Origin: Pseudomonas sp.
GTDB lineage: Bacteria > Pseudomonadota > Gammaproteobacteria > Pseudomonadales > Pseudomonadaceae
Length of the DNA: 64,000 nucleotides
Assembly (NCBI RefSeq): GCF_030683065.1
Contig: NZ_JAUXMX010000061.1
Location: 62,001-126,000 of the forward strand
Reading direction: 5' to 3'
The notes under the pieces were generated by a model, which was not told where the DNA came from, did not search any database, and saw nothing but the letters and a program-made list of their open reading frames with translations. The translations under genes and the position numbers were made by a program. This document shows, piece after piece, positions 1-7,771 of this stretch; the stretch's first letter is position 1, and the number at the start of each line of letters is the position of its first letter.

Positions 1-1
1 A

Positions 2-112
2 TACGGCCGCTACATCTACCAGCTCGAGTTGCGTGACGCGCAAGGCGTGCAGTGGGATGTTGAGCTGGACGCCAGCAACGGCCAGGTTCTCAAGAATCAG
101 CAGGACGATTGA
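2..112 (+). CDS. PepSY-type small periplasmic protein, C-terminal fragment
   Basis: Only the last 36 codons are inside the window, ending at the TGA at 110-112. The visible end (YQLELRDAQG, then WDVELDASNGQVL) has the strand pattern of a PepSY domain. These small periplasmic domains often sit beside two-component systems and peptidases. The next gene starts on the A of this stop codon, so the two are cotranscribed and probably translationally coupled. By position it corresponds to the first small gene of the BqsRS/CarRS operon in P. aeruginosa. The family call rests on a short C-terminus and is moderately secure. Confidence 0.55.
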   Translation, partial: YGRYIYQLELRDAQGVQWDVELDASNGQVLKNQQDD

Positions 113-444
113 TGCTGGCCTCTCTGCGCGATGGCGTGCTCTGCGGCCTGCTTCTGCTTCTGCTTCTGCTTCTGCTTGCGCTGAGCGGCAGTGCCAGCGC
201 CCGCGATCTGGATCAGGATGAAGCCTTGCGTCTGCGTCAGGCGGGACACATTCTGCCCCTTGAGCAATTGTTGGGCGTGGCCTTGCAGCGTTACCCCGGC
301 GCGATCTTGCTTGAGGCCGAGCTGGAAGAGGAAGACGACATTCTGGTCTATGAGGTCGAATTACTGACCCTGCAAGGGGTGGTTCGCGAACTGGAGTTGG
401 ATGCTCGTGATGGGCAAATCCTGAAGGATGAGGTAGATGACTGA
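112..444 (+). CDS. PepSY-domain periplasmic protein with polyleucine signal peptide
   Basis: A 110-residue exported protein. The ATG at 112 overlaps the previous stop by one base and has AGGA a few bases upstream. The signal peptide contains ten consecutive leucines (about residues 13-22), encoded by five tandem CTGCTT hexamers, and ends near SASA. The mature part is very acidic and carries a PepSY-like domain (YEVELLTLQGVVRELELDA, about residues 82-100). The stop at 442-444 directly abuts the response regulator start, so it belongs to the two-component operon. Such proteins are suspected periplasmic accessory factors for the neighbouring kinase. The biochemical role is unknown. Confidence 0.75.
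   Translation: MLASLRDGVLCGLLLLLLLLLLALSGSASARDLDQDEALRLRQAGHILPLEQLLGVALQRYPGAILLEAELEEEDDILVYEVELLTLQGVVRELELDARDGQILKDEVDD
148..177 (+). repeat. Five tandem CTGCTT hexamers in a signal-peptide coding region
   Basis: Five perfect copies of the 6-bp unit CTGCTT lie in frame inside the PepSY gene and encode ten leucines of the signal-peptide hydrophobic core. Gain or loss of units would keep the frame but lengthen or shorten the core. Confidence 0.95.
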
Positions 445-1113
445 ATGCGCCTGTTGCTAGTAGAAGACCATGTGCCCCTGGCCGACGAGCTGCTCGCCAG
501 CCTGACGCGTCATGGCTATGCGGTAGATTGGTTGGCCGATGGGCGCGACGCGCTGTATCAGGGGGCGAGTGAGCCTTATGACCTGATCATTCTCGACCTC
601 GGTTTGCCAGGCAAGCCTGGGCTGCAGGTACTGCAAGAGTGGCGTGCCGGTGGCCTGCAAACCCCGGTTCTGATCCTTACTGCGCGCGGTTCCTGGGCTG
701 AGCGCATCGAGGGGCTGAAAGCCGGTGCCGATGATTACTTGAGCAAACCCTTTCACCCGGAAGAACTGCAGCTACGGATTCAGGCGTTGCTGCGCCGTGC
801 GCACGGCCTGGCCAATCAGCCACAATTGCAGGCCGCCGGCTTGCTGCTGGATGAGAGTCGTCAGTGTGTCAGGCGTAATGGCGAGGAAATTGACCTGACC
901 AGCGCAGAGTTTCGCCTGCTGCGCTATTTCATGCTGCACGCTGGGCAGATTCTCTCGAAAAGCCACCTGGCTGAGCACCTCTACGACGGCGAGACTGAGC
1001 GCGACTCGAATGTGATCGAGGTTTACGTCAATCACCTGCGTCGCAAAATTGGTCGGGAAGCCATCGAAACCCGGCGCGGCCAGGGTTACAGGTTCAGTGG
1101 AGAGGCTGTTTGA
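445..1113 (+). CDS. bqsR: OmpR/PhoB-family response regulator, BqsR/CarR-like
   Basis: A 222-residue regulator. The N-terminal receiver domain has acidic residues at 7-8 (VED), the phosphoacceptor Asp at about 51 (LIILDLGLPG), Thr near 79 and the conserved Lys in YLSKPF. The C-terminal winged helix (about 130-220) ends with the typical NVIEVYVNHLRRKIG ... RGQGYRF signature of DNA-binding OmpR proteins. The gene starts immediately after the PepSY gene and overlaps the kinase gene by four bases. In P. aeruginosa the equivalent operon (bqs, also called car) responds to ferrous iron and calcium. I assign it by gene order: PepSY genes upstream, and TlpQ- and CtpM-like receptors downstream. A PhoP-like paralogue remains possible. 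Confidence 0.75.
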   Translation: MRLLLVEDHVPLADELLASLTRHGYAVDWLADGRDALYQGASEPYDLIILDLGLPGKPGLQVLQEWRAGGLQTPVLILTARGSWAERIEGLKAGADDYLSKPFHPEELQLRIQALLRRAHGLANQPQLQAAGLLLDESRQCVRRNGEEIDLTSAEFRLLRYFMLHAGQILSKSHLAEHLYDGETERDSNVIEVYVNHLRRKIGREAIETRRGQGYRFSGEAV

Positions 1114-2438
1114 AATCGATCCAGCGGCGCTTGAGCCTGGGCTTGATCAGCATCTTGCTGGTGGTTGGCCTGCTCCTGGTGCAGACCAGCCTGTGGCTGT
1201 TCGATCTCGGTTTGCGCAGTTACCTGCAAGCGGATTTGCGCGATGAAGCCGAGTCGCTGCTGGCGGCCATGGTGCGTGGCCCGCAGGGCATTCAGTTGGA
1301 TGAGCAGCGCCTCAGCGCGGCTTTTCAGCGACCATTCTCGGGGCATTATTTTCGTATCGACTTTGCTGACAAGACCTGGCGCTCGCGTTCGCTATGGGAC
1401 AGTGAACTGCAGCCGGCGCCGCAGCCCGGGCTGCAGGACGAATTGGGAGACGGCCCGCAGGGTCAGTTACTACTGACCTACCGTGGCGACTATCAGCGCT
1501 TTGGCCAGCAGCTGTCAGTTCTGGTGGCTCAGGATTACACGCCGATGCTGCAGAGTTTACGTCGTGTACAGCAAATGGGCCTGGGGCTGGGTGTGGCCGC
1601 CTTGCTGCTGATCTTGCTGTTGCAGCGCCTGACCGTTAGTCGTGCATTACGCCCGCTGGAGCAGGTGCGCCAGCAGATCGCCCAACTGCAACAAGGACAA
1701 CGTAGCGCACTGGACAGCGGCGTGCCCCGCGAGCTGGAGCCATTGGTGGGGCAGATCAACCACCTGCTGGCGCACACCGAAGACACCCTGAAACGCTCGC
1801 GCAATGCCCTGGGCAACCTCGGTCATGCGCTGAAAACGCCTTTAGCGGTGCTGGTCAGTCTGGCCGGACGTGAAGAGCTGCACGGCTATCCTGCGTTGCG
1901 CGCCAGCCTGCTCGATAACCTGCAGCAGATCGAGCAGCGCCTGGAGCGCGAGCTGGGCCGTGCGCGGTTGACTGGCGAGGCTTTGCCCGGTGCGCACTTC
2001 ATTTGTGCCGAGGAGCTACCAGGCTTGTTCTCTACCCTGGCAATGATCCACAACCGCGGCTTGCACCTGGAATGGCAAGCGGCAGCAGGTTTACGCCTGC
2101 CCTGGGATCGTGAGGATATGCTTGAGTTGCTGGGTAACCTGCTGGATAACGCCTGTAAATGGGCCGCCAGCCAGGTGCTGTTGAGTATCGAGTGCACCGC
2201 CGAAGGTTACGCCTTCACTGTGGAAGACGATGGCCCTGGCGTCGAGGCGCAGCAGCGCGCGGAAGTCTTGAACCGCGGCAGTCGGGTGGATGAACAGGTT
2301 GCCGGACACGGATTGGGCCTTGGCATCGTGCGCGATATTGTCGATGCCTGGAGCGGTCACCTGGAATTGCGGGACAGTCGGTTGGGTGGTTTATGCGTGC
2401 ATATCCAGTTGCCGCAACCTTCACTGCGCAAGGCTTGA
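1110..2438 (+). CDS. bqsS: Membrane sensor histidine kinase, BqsS/CarS-like
   Basis: A 442-residue kinase starting with TTG inside the stop of the regulator gene (TTGA overlap). It has a transmembrane helix at about residues 10-31, a periplasmic sensor loop of roughly 120 residues, a second helix at about 157-172 and a HAMP-like linker. The HisKA box has His at about 239 (LGHALKTPLAVL, a PhoQ-like variant), and the HATPase domain has N-box LLDNACKW, DDGPGV and GHGLGLGIV. It should phosphorylate the overlapping regulator. The RExxE iron motif described for BqsS is not seen in the periplasmic part. The nearest match is RDEAE at residues 44-48. The ligand is therefore uncertain. Confidence 0.75.
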   Translation: MKSIQRRLSLGLISILLVVGLLLVQTSLWLFDLGLRSYLQADLRDEAESLLAAMVRGPQGIQLDEQRLSAAFQRPFSGHYFRIDFADKTWRSRSLWDSELQPAPQPGLQDELGDGPQGQLLLTYRGDYQRFGQQLSVLVAQDYTPMLQSLRRVQQMGLGLGVAALLLILLLQRLTVSRALRPLEQVRQQIAQLQQGQRSALDSGVPRELEPLVGQINHLLAHTEDTLKRSRNALGNLGHALKTPLAVLVSLAGREELHGYPALRASLLDNLQQIEQRLERELGRARLTGEALPGAHFICAEELPGLFSTLAMIHNRGLHLEWQAAAGLRLPWDREDMLELLGNLLDNACKWAASQVLLSIECTAEGYAFTVEDDGPGVEAQQRAEVLNRGSRVDEQVAGHGLGLGIVRDIVDAWSGHLELRDSRLGGLCVHIQLPQPSLRKA

Positions 2439-2551
2439 TGACCTGTGAATACGCAACGGCGCCGCCAGTAACGTGCACTCACACCGGTGTCGATACCCGG
2501 CAGGTCGAGGCGCTGGCGAACATGCCGCCGATCGCCTTTGCCGAGTCCTGA
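2438..2551 (+). CDS. Possible 37-residue small protein overlapping the kinase stop
   Basis: An ORF starts with ATG on the last base of the kinase TGA and ends at the TGA at 2549-2551. It encodes a 37-residue peptide with two Cys residues near the start and the C-terminus ANMPPIAFAES. The close overlap is what a coupled downstream gene would look like, and most third codon positions are G or C. No family is recognised and no separate ribosome site is evident. It could equally be a chance frame or the remains of a larger gene. Confidence 0.25.
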   Translation: MTCEYATAPPVTCTHTGVDTRQVEALANMPPIAFAES

Positions 2552-2558
2552 GGGACGA

Positions 2559-2589
2559 CCTTCAGGGTGAACGGTTATCACCCTGAAGG
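2559..2589. terminator. Hairpin between convergent kinase and RND genes
   Basis: A perfect 12-bp stem (CCTTCAGGGTGA and its complement) surrounds a 7-base loop. It lies between the convergent kinase and RND genes and overlaps the last codons and stop of the RND gene. There is no strong U-tract on either strand, so it may act as a bidirectional pause/3' end rather than a classical terminator. Confidence 0.55.
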
Positions 2590-5500
2590 TGCCGCTCAAG
2601 CTCAAGAGCGCTGCTTATGCCTCGGCCCCTAATCCCGTAGAACACGCAATACAGCACAGGCAATACCACCAGTGTCAGCAGGGTGGCGAAACCCAGGCCG
2701 AACATGATCACCACCGCCATGCTCTGGAAGAAAGCATCTGCGAGCAGCGGGCTCATGCCCAGGATGGTGGTCAGGGCGGCCATGGACACCGGGCGCACGC
2801 GGCTGATCGACGCTTCCTCGACTGCCTGCCGGGCGTCCTTGCCGCTGGCCAGTTGCAGCTGGATTTCATCCACCAGAACGATACCGTTCTTCACCAGCAT
2901 GCCACTCAGGCTAAGCAGGCCGAGCAGGGCCATAAAACCGAAGGGAATGCCGGTGATTAAGAAGCCCAGGGTTACGCCGATCATTGCCAATGGCACGGTG
3001 AGCCAGATCACCAGCGCCCGCTTGAATGAGTCGAACAGCAGAATGGTGATCATAAACATTGCCAGGTAGCCCAATGGCAGGCTGCCGAAGATGGCCCCCT
3101 GCGCATCGCGTGAGCTCTCGTATTCACCACCCCATTCCAGGCTGTAGCCTTCCGGCAGCGGCATGGCCTCGATCTCAGGCCGGATGCGCTCGAACAGCTG
3201 CGCCGCTGTTTCGCCACTGAGCAGGGCCGGGTCGGCCTGTACGGTGAGGGTGCGCTTGCGGTTCAGGCGCATGATCAACGGGTCTTCCCACTCGGTGGTG
3301 AAGCCCAGTAGCACCTGCTCGATGGGCAGGTAGCCCGCGCGGCCATTGCTCCAGACCTGCAGGTCGCTGAGGCTGTCGGCATTCAAGCGCTCGTTGTCTG
3401 GCGGGCGCGCAATGATCGGCAGCAGGCGCGTGCCATCGCGGTACAGACCGACGTTCATGCCCGAAAAGCTCATGCGCAGCAGGTCGTCCAGTTCACTTTT
3501 GTCGACACCCAGTTCGCGCGCACGGGCTTCTGCAAATTGCGGGCGGATCAACTTGGTGCGCTCATGCCAGTCGTGCGTTACCGCGTTGGCTACCGGGTCC
3601 TGACGCATCAGGCGGATGGCTTCACTGCCCAGTTTTCGCAGCATTTCAGGGTCGGGGCCGCTGAAGCGTGCCTCGATCTTGCTGTCGTTGCCGGGGCCAA
3701 GCATCAGCTGTTTGAATTTCGGCTTGATCTGCGGGTACTGCTCGGCCACGTGCAGTTCAAGTTGGTTGATCAGCGGTTCGATTCGCTCCAGTGTATCGGT
3801 GCGCACCAGCAGTTGGGCATAGTTGGGGTACTGCTTCTGCGGGGCGTAGGTGAGGATAAAACGCAGCGCGCCCTGACCTATGGTGCTGCTCACCGCTGTA
3901 ACACCTTCCTGGGCCAGCACATGGCGATCCAGTTCGGCCACCATTTGCTCGGTGTAGCGGATGTCGCTGCCTTGCGGCAGCCACAGGTCAATAAAGAACA
4001 TCGGGGTGTTGGACGGCGGGAAAAAACTCTGCCGCACCTTACTGAAACCGGCGATAGCCACCACCAGCATGATCACTAGCAGGCTCAGGGTCAGGCCACG
4101 ACGATGCAATGCAACGTCGAGCATGGCGCGGTAAGCGGTGAAAATCACTCCACCATAAGGGTCGCCCTGGGGTTGGCCGATCAGCGTCTGATTGTCACGG
4201 AAGAACAGGCTGGCGAAGAACGGCGTCAGGGTGATGGCCGTGACCCAGCTCAGCAGCAGGGAAATCATCAACACCTGGAATAACGACAGGCAGAACTCGC
4301 CTGTGGAGTCATCGGACAGGCCGATGGGGGCGAAGGCGATGATGGCGATCAGGGTGGCGCCGAGCAGTGGCAGGTTGGTTTGCTTGACGATGGCTCGCGC
4401 GGCTTCGAGGGTGGTTTGCCCGCGTTGGCGACCGACCAGAATGCCCTCGACCACCACAATGGCGTTATCCACCAGCATGCCGAGCGAGATCACCAGTGCC
4501 CCGAGGGAGATGCGCTGCAACTCGATACCCAGTATGCGCATGAAGATAAAACTGCCGAGTACCGTCAGGGCCAGAATCAGGCCGATCAACAGGCCACTGC
4601 GCATGCCCATAAACACCAGTAGCACCACAATCACGATGATCACTGAGGCAACAAAGTTGATCACGAAGCCCTTTACCGAAGACTCGACTTCGGCCGCCTG
4701 ATCGTAAAACACCTGCAGTTGCATCCCGGCCGGGCGCTGATTATCCAGCTCGGTCAGGCGCGCATTGATGGTTGCACCCACGTCTACCACATTGACCTTG
4801 GGTGCGAAGGAAATGCCCAGGGTCAGGGCCGATTGCCCGTTCATGCGGTAGAGATTGCCGGGCGTTTCGCTAAAGCCACGTTTTACCTGGGCGATATCAC
4901 CCAAAGTAACCTGTTGCGAGCTGCCGGGATCGCTGATGATCAGCCGCTCAAGCTCGCGCACATCCTGAAATTCCCCGGTGGGGTGCAGGCGGATGGATTC
5001 ACTGCCGGCCAGAATACGCCCGGCATTGGACACCACGTTTTGCTGGCTCAACACCTGCGCCAAGCGCTGCGGCGCGATGCCCAGGGCGCTCATTTTGCTG
5101 CGTGATATTTCCACCTGCACTTGTTCCTGGCGCGCGCCAGCCAGCGTGACCTTGCCTACGCCGGGCAGCAGCACCAGTTCACGCCGTAGGTAGTCGGCAA
5201 AGTCGCGCAGCTCTTGTGCGCTGTAGCCATCGCCGGTGACCAGCAGGAAAAAGCCGAATACATCGCTGAAATCATCGCGAATCTGTGGCGGGTTGACCCC
5301 TGGCGGCAGATTGGGTTGCAGGTCGTTGATCTTGCGCCGCAGCTCATCCCAGATTTGCGGAATCTGCTCGGCCTTGTATTGGCTTTGCAGCTCCAGACTG
5401 ATTTGCGATAGCCCGGCACTTGAAATAGAGGTGATCTTCTTGATCGAGGGCATCTGCTGGATGGCGTTCTCCAGCGGGTAGCTGACTTCCTCCTCCACCT

Positions 5501-5672
5501 GCTGCGGCGAAGCGCCCGGGTAGCTGGTAATGACCATGGCGTTTTTCAGGGTGAAGGAGGGGTCTTCCAAGCGTCCGATGTCGAGAAAGGCCATCAGGCC
5601 GCCGATGCCCAGCACCAAGGTGACCAGCCAGCTGGTGACTCGACGCTGGATAAAATAACCGGCGATATCCAT
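2562..5672 (-). CDS. RND efflux transporter permease (HAE1/AcrB family)
   Basis: A 1036-residue inner-membrane pump protein, normal length for the AcrB superfamily. Helix 1 (about residues 13-32) is followed by the large periplasmic porter loop, then helices 2-6 from about 335, a second periplasmic loop and helices 8-12. The helix-4 motif reads GMLVDNAIVVVEG, so the proton-relay pair is D-N rather than the D-D of AcrB, as in several divergent RND subfamilies. It starts directly after the stop of the adaptor gene, forming an adaptor-pump operon without its own outer-membrane channel, so it presumably borrows a TolC/OprM-type channel. The substrate cannot be told from sequence. No regulator gene is adjacent. 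Confidence 0.92.
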   Translation of the reverse strand: MDIAGYFIQRRVTSWLVTLVLGIGGLMAFLDIGRLEDPSFTLKNAMVITSYPGASPQQVEEEVSYPLENAIQQMPSIKKITSISSAGLSQISLELQSQYKAEQIPQIWDELRRKINDLQPNLPPGVNPPQIRDDFSDVFGFFLLVTGDGYSAQELRDFADYLRRELVLLPGVGKVTLAGARQEQVQVEISRSKMSALGIAPQRLAQVLSQQNVVSNAGRILAGSESIRLHPTGEFQDVRELERLIISDPGSSQQVTLGDIAQVKRGFSETPGNLYRMNGQSALTLGISFAPKVNVVDVGATINARLTELDNQRPAGMQLQVFYDQAAEVESSVKGFVINFVASVIIVIVVLLVFMGMRSGLLIGLILALTVLGSFIFMRILGIELQRISLGALVISLGMLVDNAIVVVEGILVGRQRGQTTLEAARAIVKQTNLPLLGATLIAIIAFAPIGLSDDSTGEFCLSLFQVLMISLLLSWVTAITLTPFFASLFFRDNQTLIGQPQGDPYGGVIFTAYRAMLDVALHRRGLTLSLLVIMLVVAIAGFSKVRQSFFPPSNTPMFFIDLWLPQGSDIRYTEQMVAELDRHVLAQEGVTAVSSTIGQGALRFILTYAPQKQYPNYAQLLVRTDTLERIEPLINQLELHVAEQYPQIKPKFKQLMLGPGNDSKIEARFSGPDPEMLRKLGSEAIRLMRQDPVANAVTHDWHERTKLIRPQFAEARARELGVDKSELDDLLRMSFSGMNVGLYRDGTRLLPIIARPPDNERLNADSLSDLQVWSNGRAGYLPIEQVLLGFTTEWEDPLIMRLNRKRTLTVQADPALLSGETAAQLFERIRPEIEAMPLPEGYSLEWGGEYESSRDAQGAIFGSLPLGYLAMFMITILLFDSFKRALVIWLTVPLAMIGVTLGFLITGIPFGFMALLGLLSLSGMLVKNGIVLVDEIQLQLASGKDARQAVEEASISRVRPVSMAALTTILGMSPLLADAFFQSMAVVIMFGLGFATLLTLVVLPVLYCVFYGIRGRGISSALELERHLQGDNRSP

Positions 5673-6767
5673 TTACAGTCCCCGCTCGCGTACCCAGGGG
5701 CGCACGGTCTGGCCTTCCTCCAGCTCAGCGCCACCGACAGCGACGATCTGCTCACCGGGTTCCAGGCCGCTAAGCACTTCAATGCTGTCACGGCTGAGCT
5801 GGCCAACCTCCACTGCGCGGGCGCTGAGGTGCAATGCGTCATCCTGTTCGCGTACCACCCACACCTGTTTGGCGCTGGCCGGGCCGGCGTCGGCGCTAAA
5901 TACCGCTTCCACCGGCACCAGCAGGCGATTGTCCGGGGTGCGCGAGAGCTGGGCGAAGTCCACCTTGACGGTGGCACTCATGCCTGGCAGCAGGTTGAGT
6001 TCCTGGGGGCGGGGCATAGACAAGGTGACTTCATAGGTCAGGGTGCGAGGGTCGGGCTGGGTGCTGTGTTCTTTGTACACTGCCTCGAACTCACGACCTG
6101 GCAGGCTGTCGAGAGTCACGTTGGGGTGATAATCGGGTCTGTCCTCGCGCCGGTGCAGATTGGTCAGCAGGTTTTCCGGCAGCTGGAACAGCACATCCAG
6201 GCTGTCGCCGCTTTGCAGGGTAGCGATGGGTTGCTTGGCCTGCACCACCTGGAAGTTGTCCACATAGGTGCTGGCTACTACCCCGTTGAAGGGCGCGAGG
6301 ATTTGGGTGTAGTCCAGTTCCTGGCGGGCCAGACTAAGAGCCGCGTTGGCCGAGTCCAGGGCCGCCTTGCGCTGGTCGTATTCCGAGCGGGAGATCATCT
6401 GCCGCTCATACAGCTTGGCAATCCGCTGGAACTGCGCGTTGGCCAGGTCAAAGCTGGCCTGGCGATCACGCACACGCAAGCGCTGGTCGGTGTCTTCGAT
6501 GCTGGCAATCAGTTGGCCGAGCTTGACCTGTTGGCCCTGCAGTACTTCGATTTTTTTCAACTGCCCACCTATACGGAAGGACAGCTCGGCCTCGTTGGTG
6601 GCTTTCAGTCGTGCCGGGAATTCGCGCAGACGCTGGCTGGCCGGATCCTCGACGGTGAACAGCTTGACCAGGCGCGGGGCCTGTTGCTGTGGGGCAGGGG
6701 GCTCACCGCAGCCTGCGAGCAGAACGCTGGCAGGCAGGCACAGGCAGATCATGGCGCGAAGGTTCAA
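5673..6767 (-). CDS. RND periplasmic adaptor lipoprotein (membrane fusion protein)
   Basis: It links the inner-membrane RND pump to an outer-membrane channel. A TTG start at 6767 is chosen because AAGGA lies seven bases upstream. It gives the leader MNLRAMICLCLPASVLLAGC with a clear lipobox (LLAGC), so the mature protein is a lipoprotein anchored by Cys20. Domains follow in adaptor order: a lipoyl half (ELSFRIGGQLKKIEVLQGQ), an alpha-helical hairpin (LANAQFQRIAKLYERQMIS), the second lipoyl half (ILAPFNGVVASTYVDN), a beta-barrel and a membrane-proximal domain. The stop abuts the start of the pump gene. The 364-residue length is normal. A longer frame upstream would put extra residues before the signal and has no better ribosome site. 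Confidence 0.9.
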   Translation of the reverse strand: MNLRAMICLCLPASVLLAGCGEPPAPQQQAPRLVKLFTVEDPASQRLREFPARLKATNEAELSFRIGGQLKKIEVLQGQQVKLGQLIASIEDTDQRLRVRDRQASFDLANAQFQRIAKLYERQMISRSEYDQRKAALDSANAALSLARQELDYTQILAPFNGVVASTYVDNFQVVQAKQPIATLQSGDSLDVLFQLPENLLTNLHRREDRPDYHPNVTLDSLPGREFEAVYKEHSTQPDPRTLTYEVTLSMPRPQELNLLPGMSATVKVDFAQLSRTPDNRLLVPVEAVFSADAGPASAKQVWVVREQDDALHLSARAVEVGQLSRDSIEVLSGLEPGEQIVAVGGAELEEGQTVRPWVRERGL

Positions 6768-7106
6768 GCTGACTATCCTTGAAATTGAAAAAAGCGCGGA
6801 TGCGAGCATCCAACCGAGTGCAACTGGCCAAGAGGTTATAGGCTAACCGCCGCTATCGCGATCTGAGTGGCCGGCACGGCGCTGAAACTCGCGACCTGTT
6901 AGGCAACCGAGTCTTACACCGGGTTCTGCGTTCAGCGCTATTTTTTGCAGTACCTCAGTGGTGAGTTTTAGCTGTTTGATATACAGCGCCAACATATTCT
7001 CAGGTGCATGAGGACTCCCCGCCAGGCCTGCGCACCCTCGCGACGCATTGCTACCGATTGCCCCGGTGATTACAGGCTCAGCCAGAGGCGACGCGAGAAG
7101 CTGCCA
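6768..7106. other. Intergenic region upstream of the RND operon
   Basis: 339 bases without a supported gene. It should carry the promoter of the leftward RND operon. A short GGATGC-GA-GCATCC palindrome lies at 6798-6811, in the probable 5' leader, and could be a small hairpin or operator. Nothing else was recognised. Confidence 0.5.
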
Positions 7107-7703
7107 TCACATGCCGTTGGCGAACGCGGGATTGGCCATGTCTATGCTTTCACGCACGGGCTTAAGCGCCTTGGCGTACTTACTCAAAATATCCAGGTTG
7201 TAGTCGACGCGCCCGCGCAGGCGCTGGTCGTCTTCGCTGGTCGGTTCGGGAGTGTTGAGGACTTTTTCGACCTGGCGCACGATCAAGTGTTCGGGCACGT
7301 AGCAGAGGCGGCAGTTCTTGTAGCTGGAGGCGCGTAACTCACTGATCGGGTAGGCGCCGCCGACTCCAGATGAAACGCCGACCAAGAGGCCCGGTTTGTG
7401 CGCCAGTTCGGCTTTGCTGGCGTAGATGAAGAAGTTCTTTATGGCGGGACAGGCCATGCCATTCCACTCGGGAGCAACGATAACAATGGCATCGGCATTT
7501 TTTAGCTGTTGGCTGTAGAGGTTCCATGGGCCTGCATCTTCGGCTGGCCACAACGGCAGTGGTGCCAGGCCCAGGTCGATCACGCAGCTCAGTTCGTTGG
7601 TGGTTTGACCGAGTTGAATCAGGCGTTGGCGCAGAAAGCGGGCGACCTTGCCCGATTGGCTGTTGTTGCGGCCGGAGCCGGCAACCAAGGCGACGTTCAG
7701 CAT
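7107..7703 (-). CDS. NAD(P)H-dependent FMN reductase family protein
   Basis: A 198-residue flavodoxin-fold protein of the NADPH-dependent FMN reductase / chromate-quinone reductase family. The N-terminal strand and phosphate loop (VALVAGSGRNNSQSGKVARFL) bind the FMN phosphate. The signature APEWNGMACPAIKNFF (about residues 79-94) matches the family's PEYNGxxPxxLKN motif, with Trp and Cys variations. A GGAYPISELR segment follows. It is likely a cytosolic two-electron reductase of quinones, azo compounds or metal oxyanions. It is read in the same direction as the tlpQ-like gene but 68 bases away, so cotranscription is uncertain. It sits where PAO1 has small genes between bqsS and tlpQ. Confidence 0.85.
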   Translation of the reverse strand: MLNVALVAGSGRNNSQSGKVARFLRQRLIQLGQTTNELSCVIDLGLAPLPLWPAEDAGPWNLYSQQLKNADAIVIVAPEWNGMACPAIKNFFIYASKAELAHKPGLLVGVSSGVGGAYPISELRASSYKNCRLCYVPEHLIVRQVEKVLNTPEPTSEDDQRLRGRVDYNLDILSKYAKALKPVRESIDMANPAFANGM

Positions 7704-7771
7704 GGTATATCCCCAAAAAAGTGATCGCCCAGGCTAGCGGTCGCAGGCCGGGGCGGCAAGGCATACGCCGT

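Noticed and set aside
5829..6782. Open frame of 317 codons on the + strand
   Set aside because: Antisense to the RND adaptor gene, without plausible start or domain.
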